From Gibbula magus (Eukaryota > Mollusca > Gastropoda > Trochida > Trochidae): a stretch of 64,000 nt of DNA. The notes under the pieces are model-generated. The model saw nothing but the letters and a program-made list of their open reading frames with translations, ran no database searches and had not been told where the DNA came from. The stretch covers positions 54,402,035-54,466,034 of the forward strand of contig OW388300.1 in the NCBI GenBank assembly GCA_936450465.1, read 5' to 3'. Positions within the stretch are counted from its first letter, which is position 1; the number at the start of each line of letters is the position of its first letter. Position numbers and translations under genes: made by a program. Positions 1 to 13,200 of this stretch are shown here, piece by piece.

Positions 1-140
1 AGGCAGACATTACATCTGCTGTCGTCGTGCCCATCCTCCGCTAGACACTTGAGACACTTGTCGTGTTTGACAGCAGGAGGTAGTCTGACGCTACACCCCG
101 AACACTGAGTGAAGGACTGAAAATCCAACAGTCAGAGTGT
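1..140 (-). pseudogene. Cysteine-rich gag-like fragment, probable retroelement relic
   Basis: On the minus strand the frame reads SFTQCSGCSVRLPPAVKHDK then CLKCLAEDGHDDSRCNVC, running off the left edge. The CxxC...HxKCxxCL...CxxC spacing resembles zinc-binding motifs of DIRS-like or other retroelement gag proteins. It is not an ANKAR exon: a phase-1 reading, which ANKAR would need here, meets a stop. With only about 45 residues visible, the family is uncertain. Confidence 0.35.
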
Positions 141-1116
141 GAGGCCAATGGGGGTTGGGGTAGGAAAGTGCATATGTAAACATAACAAATGCAAAAGACC
201 CCCGGCAGAGGTAGTTATATTAGTCCTGCATAGTAATAATAATAAATGCAAGCCATTGATACGTACCTGAAGCCTGAATGAAAAACATGTAAACAAACAT
301 GGCTGACATGAAAAAACGACTAAGTGCCAATCCCGATCGGAAAGTCAAAACTGACCAGAAAGGGATGGAAACTGCCGTGCATCCTACATAAACCTATCGT
401 ACACCAACATAAACGACCCAAAAACACTTTCGAACTCTGGGGAAAGAGAAACGAAAAATACAAAAGGGCCGCCATGATGGTCGTTTTTTCCCACCACGTT
501 GTCAAACTGACCACGTAGACAAGGTAAAAAACGTAATTACGAGGTAAAGAATGCGACAATAAATGGAGAAACTCTGCCGAGACAATATAAGAAAAGGTTA
601 CCACTCCAACAGTATTGAGATCTTGGTCCATTTCTTAAGAAAATCTGCGACACTGAACAAATTCTGAAACACGTCTTCTCTCTCGAATGACAGATTTATA
701 AGTGGTGAGTTAGAGTTATCTGCCCTTGGCGTCACTAGCAACCGCCAGGGTGGGGGCCCACTTAGGGTGGTCCAAATGTTTATTTTTTAGTAATTTATTA
801 TTTTTACGGTTATTTTATTAAAAATATTAAATTCTAACTGTCATAACTCAAAAAATAGGATTTTTATGCTATATGTACCCCAAGGACGATCCCTTCTGAA
901 AAAGAATCAGTTGGGATTTCACAACTGATAATATTAAAGAGAGAAAGCCAGCAAAATAATGATTAAGCATTTCTGTAAATCCGACATGAGGCTGCTGGAA
1001 TAAATGTTCTTGGAAGAGGAAACCTGGCGTGAAACACTTTCTAATCACAAAGTGTTAAAAGGGGACAACTCTTGGTTTGACAGTTGAGATATCAAGTTAC
1101 AAAGGCGTTCACGTAC
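141..1116. other. ANKAR intron sequence, nothing recognised
   Basis: The reading frames here do not look like protein and lack supporting splice signals. I saw no repeat boundaries or RNA gene. Confidence 0.5.
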
Positions 1117-1270
1117 CAACATAGAGCAGTTTCTCGGTGGGTTCAAGGAGCATCTGTATGATGTGCTGTATCCCGATCCTCTCCGCGATGTTCTTCTGCT
1201 GTGTCTTGGTGTGACCGGCCAACGCCCACAGAGCACACGCTCCCTGCTCCCGCACCTCGATGTTGATGTT
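1117..1270 (-). CDS. ANKAR: ANKAR coding exon 12 (last in the window)
   Basis: Acceptor TGTAACAG|AACATCAA, donor TATGTTG|GTACGTG, 154 nt, phase 0 to 1. It reads NINIEVREQGACALWALAGH then TKTQQKNIAERIGIQHIIQM, an armadillo repeat. The protein is open here, so the next exon lies left of base 1. Confidence 0.9.
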
Positions 1271-4200
1271 CTGTTACACACCACTTGCACAGTTAATCAT
1301 CATGGAAGCCTTGCACACACCTCAGATTATTTCAAGAAGATGTCAACATATTTTTATTTACTGGCCAACAATGAGAGAACAAGGATAATTGGACTAATGA
1401 AGAAATAAACAGTGAGCTCATCCAGATGGAGATTTCTGTATTGGGACTTCAAGTTGTGATATTAGACTTCACCCCAATGAATCTATTTGAAACACAAGGA
1501 ATTCCACAGAAACCAATTGAACTACGCTCAAGCCCATTAAAGCCTGCCTGAAGTTGTGCCTGAAGTACTCCTACCTTGAGGAGTCTGAGGAAGGCCTTGG
1601 GAGCGTTGATGAGCTCAATGAATGTATTTGAAAAACATGAAGATGAACTAGGCTCAAACCCGTGGAAGCCAGTCAGAAACTGGACGTTGTGCCTGAAGTT
1701 ATACCCTACCTTGAGGAGTCTGAGGAGAGCCTTGGGAGCGTCGAGGAGGAGGAACTGCTGCTGGCTGTCGGTGTTGTTGTCTGCGAGCGCCTCCAGAGCA
1801 CTGGCCGCCTTCACCTGCACCGTCACGTTCCGGTTGTTCTTTATCAGGTGCACCAGCGGTCTGAGGTACAGGGGAGATAAGGGGAGATAAGAGTGAGATT
1901 GTAAATTATCTTGTATTCAACTCGCCTTGAGCTCTGATGTGAGATTTTGAGTGAGATACATCCATCAGATGCAACATGTGCTTTAGTGATTTACTTCTCA
2001 AAACAAAAGTAAAATGCAGCTTCGTCAGATTATTGTAATAATTAAATGAGGTAATATCTAAGTGTAAGTGCCAAAAATAGACTCATGTGACAAGGCAGGT
2101 ATTGTGGCAAGACTTTTCGTGCGTGAAGCGAGGCCATTGGTTGTAACATCCTGGTGAGAGGAGAAATAAAATGTCTGCTTGTGAGATAGAATTTTTTCAA
2201 CCCGTTTTGTTTTCTTTTATATATATAAGTTTGAGTTGGCCAAGAAAATCCCACCAGCCCACAAAAAGGAAAAGACTACAGAAGAAATGTTGAATATGAA
2301 TGACAAGAAAGTCAAGGGTAACATACTTGGCAGCTTGTTCCTTCATGATAGCGTCTTGATTCACCACATGGTCTGTTGTCATAGCAGCAATGGCCGCAGC
2401 AGTTGCAGCTTGAAGCGTTTCTGGGGAAATAGGCAATGACAGATAAACATATACACCAAATCAAAGCAATCAAATCAAAAGAACAGTAATCATTCATGAG
2501 GCAGATTTAACACTTTAGCAGCTGAGTATTTACTGCCAAACCATTCTGAACGGCCTAGTTTCAGAATTCCCAATTGTCGACAAAGAGTATAATTGTTGGA
2601 TGGCAATGAGATAAATATAAACTTTCCATGAATAATACATCGTTAGCAGCATAAGTGTTTATAGAATACATTCATTCATCATATTACTATACACTGACTA
2701 GACAAAGAAATCGATGTGATCAAAGGTCCAATGCGGTCAACAGTGGAAAATTAACGTAATATCATTGAAATACATTCTAGGAGAATGCAGTCACCTGAGT
2801 CGACAGAGAGGAACTCGATGAGAGACTCGATTCCTCCACACTCTGCGACTGCGGTCTGGTTGGCCTCGTTGTTGACACAGAGGACACGTATAGCATTGAC
2901 CGCGTTGACCAGCACGTCCTCCAGCTCAGACTCAAGCAGGTCCACTAGAGGCTGGATCCCGTTGCTCTCGGCGATGACCTCTTGGTTGCCCTTGACACAT
3001 GCCAAGTCAGACAGGATGATGGCTGCCCGCGACTGTATGTCGTCTATAGGAGAACCAAGCAGCTGGATCAGGATTGGTCCAGCGTTGCAGGAGGTGAGAG
3101 CCAATCGGATCTCATCTTGCTCAGAGATGTTGCAGAGCACAGATGCGGTGACAGACTGGATCTCGTCGTTGTTTAGGTTGAGTAGGTTGACGAGGGCCGG
3201 GACGCCACCTGCCTGTAGGATGGCCACCCAGTGGTCAGGCTTGGACGTGGACAGAACCTCCAGACATTTGACGGCACTATCTTGCTTCATCAGCGACTCG
3301 TCCTTCAACATTTCTAAAGACAGACACGGATCCAATTTGTTCACTCATTAAAATATAAAAGAGTTTGTTTATCACCTTTATAGATATTCACTGAAACGAA
3401 ACACCACTGTTTCATGACGTCAATAAAAAACAGTACTTTATTGTGAGATAAAGGTTAGTAGTGCCTCTGCTTTCAACTCAATACATGATAGGATTGTTCA
3501 CGTTCATTACGGCAGGTTAATAACATTTCTGATTTCCATACCAAAAATTATTTTTGTTGGATTATTGGAAATCAATGTTTAGGAAACAAAAATATCATAT
3601 TCATCCTTTATTTCTTCTTCAACAGCTTATACGTCCCTGAAAGAAACTAAATTATCACAAATCAAAACATACATCATATAACAGCAGATAGACTCACCGA
3701 CAAGGATGCTCCAGACAGGCACGTTAGAGTTGTTCCACTCTATCAGGTACTCGAGCACGTTCGTGTGAAACCGGAGTGCAGCAAGGTTGACCATCCCATT
3801 CCCGTCCCCGTCCTTCTTCGTGATGTCAGACCCCAGTGTGATCAGACACTTCACTGCCGCCAGTGCTCCGGAACTCGCCGCAAGCAACAGAGGGGTCGAC
3901 TTGATACTGGTTATAGAGCAAACTTTCAATATTGAATTTCTCAAAAGTGGAGTTTTAAAATGGGAAAATGCTTACAAGCAAAAGGTTTGAATCCAAACAA
4001 TCAGAAGAAATGTTTACCAATAACACATTTTCACAACGTCACAGGCGTAACGAAAATATTTCCATATCTTCTCCTTCCGCCCTGGACCTCAACCCTCGCA
4101 TTTTCAGTGCTAAGATTATAACGTACTGCAGGCTAATCGAAAAGGCCAATCAGAGGCAGCTGTATTGCCTCTGTGACTGTGTTGATCATCGCTTATTTTG

Positions 4201-7200
4201 AATTGGTTCCGAATGTAAACGGCGATTTCATTGGCTGTATGTTAGCAATTGGTAAGGGACGCTGGTGTCGCTGATTCGTTTCACCACTTCTGCCCAGATT
4301 GAAGGCAAGGTAAACAAGAGTCATCAGAAGATGACATATCCCACCGGTTCCACAAAATTTGTAAAACACATCTTGTGTATCTACTACCGTACTTCAGTTA
4401 GTGGGTATTACAGATGCTGAGTTTCAGGTATGTTAATGGTTTTAGACTTCTGCTCCAGAAGCAGTCAAAATCAACAACAACCAACAAAGAAAAAATCTGA
4501 AAATATCAAAAGGCACAACTTCAGTTAGTGGGTAATACACATGAAAAGATTCAGGAAGATATGATGAACGGTTTTGGAGCTGTGCTCCGGAAACGAACCT
4601 GTCTCTGAACAAAGTCCAAATTCAACAAGTTTCTATGGAAACGAAAAAAATAAAATTTTCAGAAATCTGAAAATATCAAAAGGCACCACTTAAGTTAGTG
4701 GGTAATACACATGCAAATTTTCAGGAAGATATGATGAACGGTTTTGGAGCTGTGCTCCGGAAACAAACCTGTCTGAACAAAGTCCAAATTCAACAAGTTT
4801 CTATGGAAACGAAAAAAAAAAAAATTCAGAAATCTTAAAATATCAAAAGGCACCATTTCAGTTGGTGGGTAATACACATGGAAAGTTTCAGAAAGATATC
4901 ATGAACGGTTTTCGAGTTCTGCTCCGGAAACGAAATGATTACGGACGGACAGACAGACGGACGGGGCGATGACTATATCCAACGGTATTATATACCGGTG
5001 GGATAAAAATGGGGAGATTTTGATACATTTTCACCTTGCCTTGGGAAGATGCCAATAACATGGCACTGTCCAGTTGAAGTTAAGGTCAAGATCACAAAAG
5101 CGATTGATGTTTGCAGACTAAAAGTAGCCAGTCACTAAATTTGAAGACATTGGGTGCTACAGTTAGATAACTGGACAAACAGGTCAGATTCCTGCACAAC
5201 AACAGCAATTTACTCTACTGGAACTCATTGGCACCACCGAGAGTTGTGATTTGATCACATGACTATTTCGTACTATCAATAGAGGAAGGGTGACGTACTC
5301 ATTTTTTGTGGTGAGTTCAAGCAGAGCATCATTCTTCCTGATCATCAGTTTGATGACCGCCTCGTGGTCAAAGAACGCTGCATGGTGTATTGGCGCCCAT
5401 CCTTCCTGGTCTGTTGCGAGAATGTTTGCGTAGTTTGCCAGTAAACATGCCACTGCATCCAGGGAGCCACACCGCGCAGCCACATGGAGGCCGGTTGGAC
5501 CTAGGGGGAGGTAACTCTGGTTAACTCTGGTCTTGATTCATGTTCATAAATTTAAAAAATGTGGTTAAAATGTATCAGTAATGATTGTTTATGGTTATGT
5601 AAATGTAGCATGATAGGGAAAGCTGATGAATGAAAATGTAACAAAATTGATTTTTGTATGGTACCTTTGAAGGATGATTAATTGATATTATGATAATATA
5701 ACCATCAAATATGTTTTATCTACAACATTATATTTTACTACTGTTTCAGATAATGAGTAATTATCAAACAGATTTCACCAATAACATTTTCAAAATTCTT
5801 TACTCATCAATATCAATATACAAAATCTGCGATTTTTAAAAATAATTTGAATTGTATCAACAAATACATACATATAAAGCTATAAATATGTTAAGTTGTT
5901 ATGAACAATGTTTTCAATCTTAGTATTAAACTGCAGTCAAATCACTCAGTATCAAAACTGAGACACTTTGTGTCTTCTGTCTAGTATACTATCTACCAAC
6001 TTCCCCCCCACTAGGCATAACTTACGCCAGTCTCCATCACTAGCTAAGTCTTGCCACATTTCCTAAACTTTCCTGTGCAGCATGTCACTGCACTAGATTT
6101 TTAGGGAAATGCATCAAGGCTAAAGAAGTCAGTGATGGTGACTGGTGCATGTTATGCCTTGCGAGGGGAAGTTGACTATCTACTGTACATAGGACAGGGG
6201 ACATACGCTGGGGATGTTATATATACGACATGGAGTTAGGATATTGTGGATACCGCAGTATCGGGAGTTCGGATCTTTTGGACAGTCAACACTATCTGGA
6301 GTAAGGATCTGGTGGAAACTACAGATTCTGGGTGCAATTCCACAAACCAATAATTGTGCTATGGGCAATGATGATCAATCAGCCAATAAACAAATCAATC
6401 AATTAATCAATCAGTACATTGGCTGCAACTGATCGTCACACAAACCTTGCCTTGTAGAACAGCACCCTATTCTCTTCATGACATACAGATACTAATTGGC
6501 ATTCTCCTATTAAATCACAAATCCTATATGTCATAACATTTGCACTATTTTCATTCCCAAACTATAGGCATACACATCCAAGTTCCTGCTCTTACAGAAA
6601 CCTCTAGCTCAGTTGCTGGCTGTTTAACTTTCTAAGCGTCATCCTTGCCTTCAAGCATGAAACATTACATTCCTCGCTTCAAGACGTGAAACCTTATATT
6701 CCTCGCCTTCAAGACATCGGACCTTAACTTCCTTGCCTTCAAGACGTGAAGCATTACATTCCTTGCCTTCAGTTAGACATGAAACATTACATTCCTTGCC
6801 TTCAGTTAGACATGAAACATTACATTTCTCGCCTTCAAGACGTAAAGCATTACTTTCCTTGCCTTTAAGACGTAAAGCATTATATTCCTAGCCTTCAAGA
6901 CATCAGACCTTACATTCCTTGGCTTCAAGACGTGAAGCATTACATTCCTTGCCTCCAAGACATGAAACATTACATTTCTCGCCTTCAAGACGTAAAGCAT
7001 TACATTCCTTGCCTTCAAGACGTAAAGCATTACATTCCTTGCCTTCAAGACGTGAAGCATTACATTCCTTGCCTTCAGTTAGACATGAAACATTACATTC
7101 CTTGCCTTCAGTTAGACATGAAACATTACATTCCTTGCCTCCAAGACGTGAAACATTACATTCCTTGCCTTCAAGGCGTGAAGCATTACATTCCTTGCCT

Positions 7201-10200
7201 CCAAGACATGAAACATTACAATCCTCGCCTTCAAGATGTTAAACTTCACATTCCTTGCCTCCAAGACGTGAAGCATTACATTCCTCGCCTGCAAGACGTG
7301 AAGCATTACATTCCTTGCCTCCAAGACGTGAAGCATTACATTCCTTGCCTCCAAGACGTCAAACATTACATTCCTTGCCTTCAGTTAGACATGAAACATT
7401 ACATTCCTCGCCTTCAAGATGTGAAACTTCACATTCCTTGAATTCAAGATGTGAAACTTCACATTCCTTGCCTCCAAGACGTCAAACATTACAATCCTCG
7501 CCTTCAAGATGTGAAACTTCACATTCCTTGCCTCCAAGATGTGAAACATTACATTCCTTCCCTTCAAGGCGTGAAGCATTACATTCCTTGCCTTCAAGAC
7601 GTGAAGCATTACCCTTTTTCAATAAGAAAAATGATTCAGCAGCTGAGTTGTTCAAGAATAATTCTCTTTTTAACACAGTTTACTGTTGTACTGGAAGTAT
7701 ACCAAAGAAAGACTGTACAATTTATCTTGGTATCAATTTCATGAATTAAGAATGGAGCTATCTCCTTATCATTGACAGATGCTCAGTACTTGAGACAAAG
7801 ATTAGTTTAGGATAACAAAAATAGCAAGGCAGAAACTGAGCTAGTGATTTCAACCACCGTAGGATTGTTTGAATGGAGAGATGATCCACATTTCAACAAA
7901 CCAATCCTCTATGCAATGCAATGATCAATGTGTCATGTCAATGAACAAAAACGTTAATATTGTTATTAAACAAACACATATGCAAGTAATAATGAATACA
8001 AACAGTAAACAGTGCAGCGTGTGTGTGTGTGTGGAATGTGCCATGCACATAACAATGCATTGGATTTAAATATAAATACAAGTGTACAGTGCGACAAAGA
8101 TATCTATGAAGATAAACAGTGACAAAATGCTGGATAATGCATCAACAATGGATAAATGTATATTATGACGTGTATGTTACATATTTTTATACTACAAACA
8201 TGAAATACGCAATACAACGTAGTGAGTATTGAAACTTGTTAGAACGTCAATTTCAAATACATAGGAACCAAAATGAATCCATATATCAGCTATTTATTTC
8301 AAAGTTTACGGTGTAAGTTTTAAATAATTTCTCATGTTGGTTCCTGAAGACAAACAGATATACAGTAGATCTTACCTCTCCTCTGAGTGTACGAAACTAT
8401 ACGAGTGAAAAAACATGGGGCTTATTTCAATGAGGTTACAGAACAAAACTATTTCACTCAGACTATGTACATAGTATATTGAGGGTTGAGGAGATCATTC
8501 TTTATTTTTACCTTTTACAAGGGAAATCATATATCGGGGTTCATATTGTCATATGATGCCCTAGGGCAAAATATCACTTTGTCATGGTGACGTGACGTCA
8601 TAAACAATGCCATGACATCATGTTTCATCTATCAGCCAAAGGTTGAAAGAGGATTTTAGCGTCTTTTCATAAATTCCATGACTTCGGTAATAACAGTGAG
8701 TGAGCGAGTTATTGTTTAACGCCACTTGGGCATTATTGCAGCCATTAGCGGCGATGGGTAATAACAGAATAGTATATTCACGCCTATGTAATACTACCGG
8801 TATATGTTTACGACACTCATGCATGCATGAATATCGGTATATCCCTCGCTCTCACTCAGGAAATACTAACATACAGTCACTTGTGTTGTTAACATAGTAT
8901 GACTGTCATATCCTCCATATAATGGCAGATAAACATAAAATGACAGGTTAATTAGTGTTACTTTTTAGGCAATTAATAATCATGTTACAAAATTTAGCTA
9001 ATTTGCGCAATATACTTATTTTATGGCAATTAAATAACACAGTGGTTTTATGTACAGATGCGTTTTGATAATAATAATCTGAGACGTACATTTTTCTATA
9101 CCATTAAAGGCGCTGTAGCACATTTTTTCGCTCAAATAAGTCGATGAAATGTATTTGAAAAATAATGTCACCAATAGTAAAACACCCTTCTCTCTTCGGA
9201 AAACCAAGTTAAAAATGAGTGTACATGGTTCCGTAAAGCCATGGGAATTTTTTTTGTCATTCGAATATAATAAAATGTGTTCACAATAAAATGGCCGCCA
9301 TGCAATTTTGGCTTTATACGCAACACCGTTATTACCACTATCGATCAGTGGTTTGTGTAATAAGATGTTTTACCCTCTAAAGAAAATATAAATGACATAA
9401 ACAATCATTATAAATGAGAAATTTGAAAAAATAAAATTTGCAAACAGCACCTTTAAATACTTTACAAATGCAAAGCATATATTCCGGTTTAATATAATTA
9501 TTTAGAATTAAAGGTTCATCGATAATGGTTGCTGATACATACATACATATGTAATGACGATACACACACATAATCACCTGTGGGACTTTATTTCTTAATA
9601 CATCCACTGTTCATTATATTATACTTTTTTTTTTATTTAACATCATGTTTATTACTCAAACTCTATTATAATTTATATAAGCATCCTTTTGGCAAGAATA
9701 TATATCTATGTTTAATTTTCCGCAACAAAATATCTTACAGATCTCTGTTTTATAATTTATCGTTATTCTCAACAACACAAAGATGTTCAGAGATATTCAG
9801 ACTTTCCTAAATCTAATATGATCACCAATATGATGGCATAAAAACAAATCTTACAGTGTCATCTAAATGATTGATATAAATCTGGCAATCAATTGGATTA
9901 TCCCATTATTCATATTGATAGGATTACCTATTAAAGAACCAAGTATTAAAAAATTATTGTACAAATACCTTTATATAAAAAAAACATGCATACAAATTAA
10001 TAATCCTAAATAAAATTTCATCTGTCTATGCTATTTAGTGTGATTTGAAAGATTTAAATTATAACTTTTTCACACACAAAAAAATTACCTGAGGGTATAT
10101 CAGCCAATTTCATAGCGGCCCACTTATCACATGGCCTTCGCAGTTATGAACAGCTCAATACGGAGCAATAAGTCGTTAACCTGTCAGATCTGATTTACAT

Positions 10201-13200
10201 CTCAACCACTTGCAGCTTTGAACTCGTGAGCTGCTCTCTGATTACGGTAGTGATAATTACAACAGCAGTGAAGTAGTTGAAGGGTTCTGGCAGCAGCTAG
10301 AAGTCCACAATTAGCTTCAATCCTTTAGTTTGGTACAATCTCTAGCAATCATCAATTATTGAAGAAAAGCTTACTCCTGATTGTGGGCAAGATAACACTG
10401 TATTACAAAAATAGAGCTTTTGACTCTGTAGCTCATCAGGATTTGGATGATTTTTTATCTGAGGTTGGTTGACAATATAAAAAAGAAATTTTCACAAGTA
10501 ATACAATGGTCAAGGGAATTCTTTCTACATAAAGTTTATAAGCCTATGGAACTTTTAAACTTTTTATTTGTTTTTTTTTGTGTCAAAAAGTGTTATTTCT
10601 CGTTTGTGTTAATATGAAGTAAGTAAAAGGAATGTGTTGTTTGATTGTGATAATGATGGTTATTATTGCTGTTAACAATAAATGATATAATCTTTTTATT
10701 TTATTCCACATTATCATCAGTCATTAAAAAAAGTAGTACTGTTATCTTAATTTAACAAATTTGAAGATTAATAACTATGAAAATCAAGAAATGAACATAT
10801 GATTTCAGTATTTTTCACATATCATTTCAGTATTTTTCACATATCATTTTATATTTCTATTGCAACAGGCATATCACTAAGTGAACAAATTAAAACACAA
10901 TCTATCACCCTGAAATGAAAAGACATCTTGTAAATTGTGTCAGTCATATGCATGTCATTATCAATATAAAGTGAAAAATCAGGCAGCCTATCATTACTCA
11001 AATCTCTACACAACATGTAAAGCTGCACACTGATTGGCTGGTGAAGGCAAGTGGGTGGGACTAACGTGGAATTGGGCCTGTCAGTCAAGAAACTATCATG
11101 CACTGGTTCAATGCACTATCTACGAGATTATTGATTCCAGAAATGTGTATATTTTAATAACTCTTAATCCAATTGGAGGGATTGTTTTTCAGCTCTGTAT
11201 GTCTGTTTGTCAAAGCTTGCAAGAGGGGAGCTAAGCAGGGTTATGGGTACAATTCTATTGGTTTGGCACTGCAAGGGTTAAGCTTGATTTGGCTGATCTC
11301 AGAAGAGTTTGGGTAATTTCCCGATAGGATTTGGTTGGTCTCTGTAGAGTTGCATTTCTATTGGTCAGATTTGAAAGGAGTGGGGCCAGATTTGGTTGGT
11401 CTCTGCAGAGTTGCATTTCTATTGGTCAGATTTGAAAGAAGTAGGGCCAGATTTGGTTGTTCTCTGCAGAGTTGCATTTCTGTTGGTTAGTTTATGAAAG
11501 GGGTGGGGCTAGATTTGGCTTTTCTTTGAAAGGGTTGTATTTCAAATAGTAACATAACATTTTGCAAATGGATTTAAAAGCATGAAGTAAAATATAGGAG
11601 ATACAACAGATGTTCAATAATTCATGCTGAATTGAACAATCATAAATTTCAGAACAAACTAATCTTTTTGATTACTTCTGAACACAGCGGGCTAGATTAT
11701 TTTGTAAAACGATATCAGTTAAATATAGTCCATGCCTAGATATTAATATGACCTACAATATGACCATTATCAAATTTATAAGCCAATATACTGAAGTGGA
11801 GGAGTTGAGTGTCATAAATCACACATGAAGTGAGATATAAGAGCGACCCGACTGACATTATTGCTTGTATATAACAGCACATCATAGCTTAAACTCGAGT
11901 GTGATATGGCTCAGGCAAATACCAACACGGTCCATACCATCACTGACGTTTACTTTGAAATGATCCAAACTTGCAATTGTATTTCACAGCCACATGGATT
12001 TGTTTCAGAATGTCATGGTCAACAATCTACCACTTCAATGGATGGGTAAGTCTGAATTTATCCTAATCTAATGTAGATTAACAATCCTTTCCTGAATCGT
12101 ACACAGTTATGAATATATTGTATTGTTTGTTGAGGAAATAACAATATTTCATATAAATCTATTTTGGATAATTCCTAGAGATTAATTTGTTTAAAAGTAT
12201 TGTTTTCTTAATTATATGAATAATTAGATACTATCAACTACTTGAATATCATACTTTATTGTTAAATATAATGTTTCCATACTGACAAAATAAGGTAATA
12301 AACATTTGTTATACAGTCTTAAGAATCATTTTTATGTACCTACCTAAATTACACTCAGCATGTTGAGGGGCTAAAAGGGGGGCAGGTTTAAAATAAAGAG
12401 TAGAGGAGACAATGAGGGAGATGGGAGCCATAATCAGGTCAAAGTAGGGGTGGGAGAGTGGAAATGAGAGGGCACAAAAGGGAGAGGGGCCTATCAGGTG
12501 GTAGTGGGGTAGGAGAGTGGAAATGAGAGGGCACAAACGGGAGAGGGGCCTATCAGGTGGTAGTGGGGTGGGAGAGTGGAAATGAGAGGGCACAAAAGGG
12601 AGAGGGGCCTATCAGGTGGCAGTGGGGTGGGAATGGCGGAAACAGGAAGGGCGGAAAAGGGAAAGGAGGGCATATCAAGTGGCAGTGGGGGTCAGAAGGG
12701 TGGAAATGGAGGGGTACAAAAGGGAGAGGCGAGTCCGTAATATCCAGAAGTAGTGGGGGTGGGAAGGGTGGGAATGGAAGAAGACAAAAGGAAGCGGGGG
12801 CATTTCAGGTCAGCTGAGTGGGTGCAGCAGCGCAGTGATATTTACACATATTGAGCAGAAGTGATTGCGGATAGTTGCGGTGTTCAGCCTTGACTCCCTG
12901 CTGACTAGCAGCGTTACCATGGTTACCTTGTCTTTGTGACTCTCCTGGTTGGCATGGTAACAATGGATTCACAGTGAATGATTAATGATGATATGATATG
13001 AAATAAGCGTTATTCATGATTTTCAAATAAGATTAAACACTATAAGTAGAATAATAAGCACATTATTTGTTGGTATATGAAAGATTTGACTTAGTCGTCA
13101 GGAGTGTTCCTTACCAATGGTACATGCTCTAAGTAAGTTATCTAAAGCTTCCTAACCCTTAGCTTTCCTCGAAAGTCATAATTCGCACCACTTAAAGTTC

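Noticed and set aside
320..631. 103-codon minus-strand frame
   Set aside because: The composition is not protein-like, there is no known motif, and no acceptor/donor pair of the required phase continues ANKAR.
2785..3351. 188-codon plus-strand frame
   Set aside because: It is the antisense shadow of the armadillo exon 9.
6932..7441. Long open frames with KHYIPCLQDV repeats, and counterparts in other frames and on the minus strand
   Set aside because: They arise from a 30/33-bp tandem repeat, are open on both strands, lie in an ANKAR intron and lack splice signals.
10087..10180. Possible extra ANKAR exon (minus strand, ends CCCTCAG|GTAATT after an acceptor-like CTGACAG)
   Set aside because: All three frames contain stops, and exons 6 and 7 already join in phase to give conserved ankyrin sequence.
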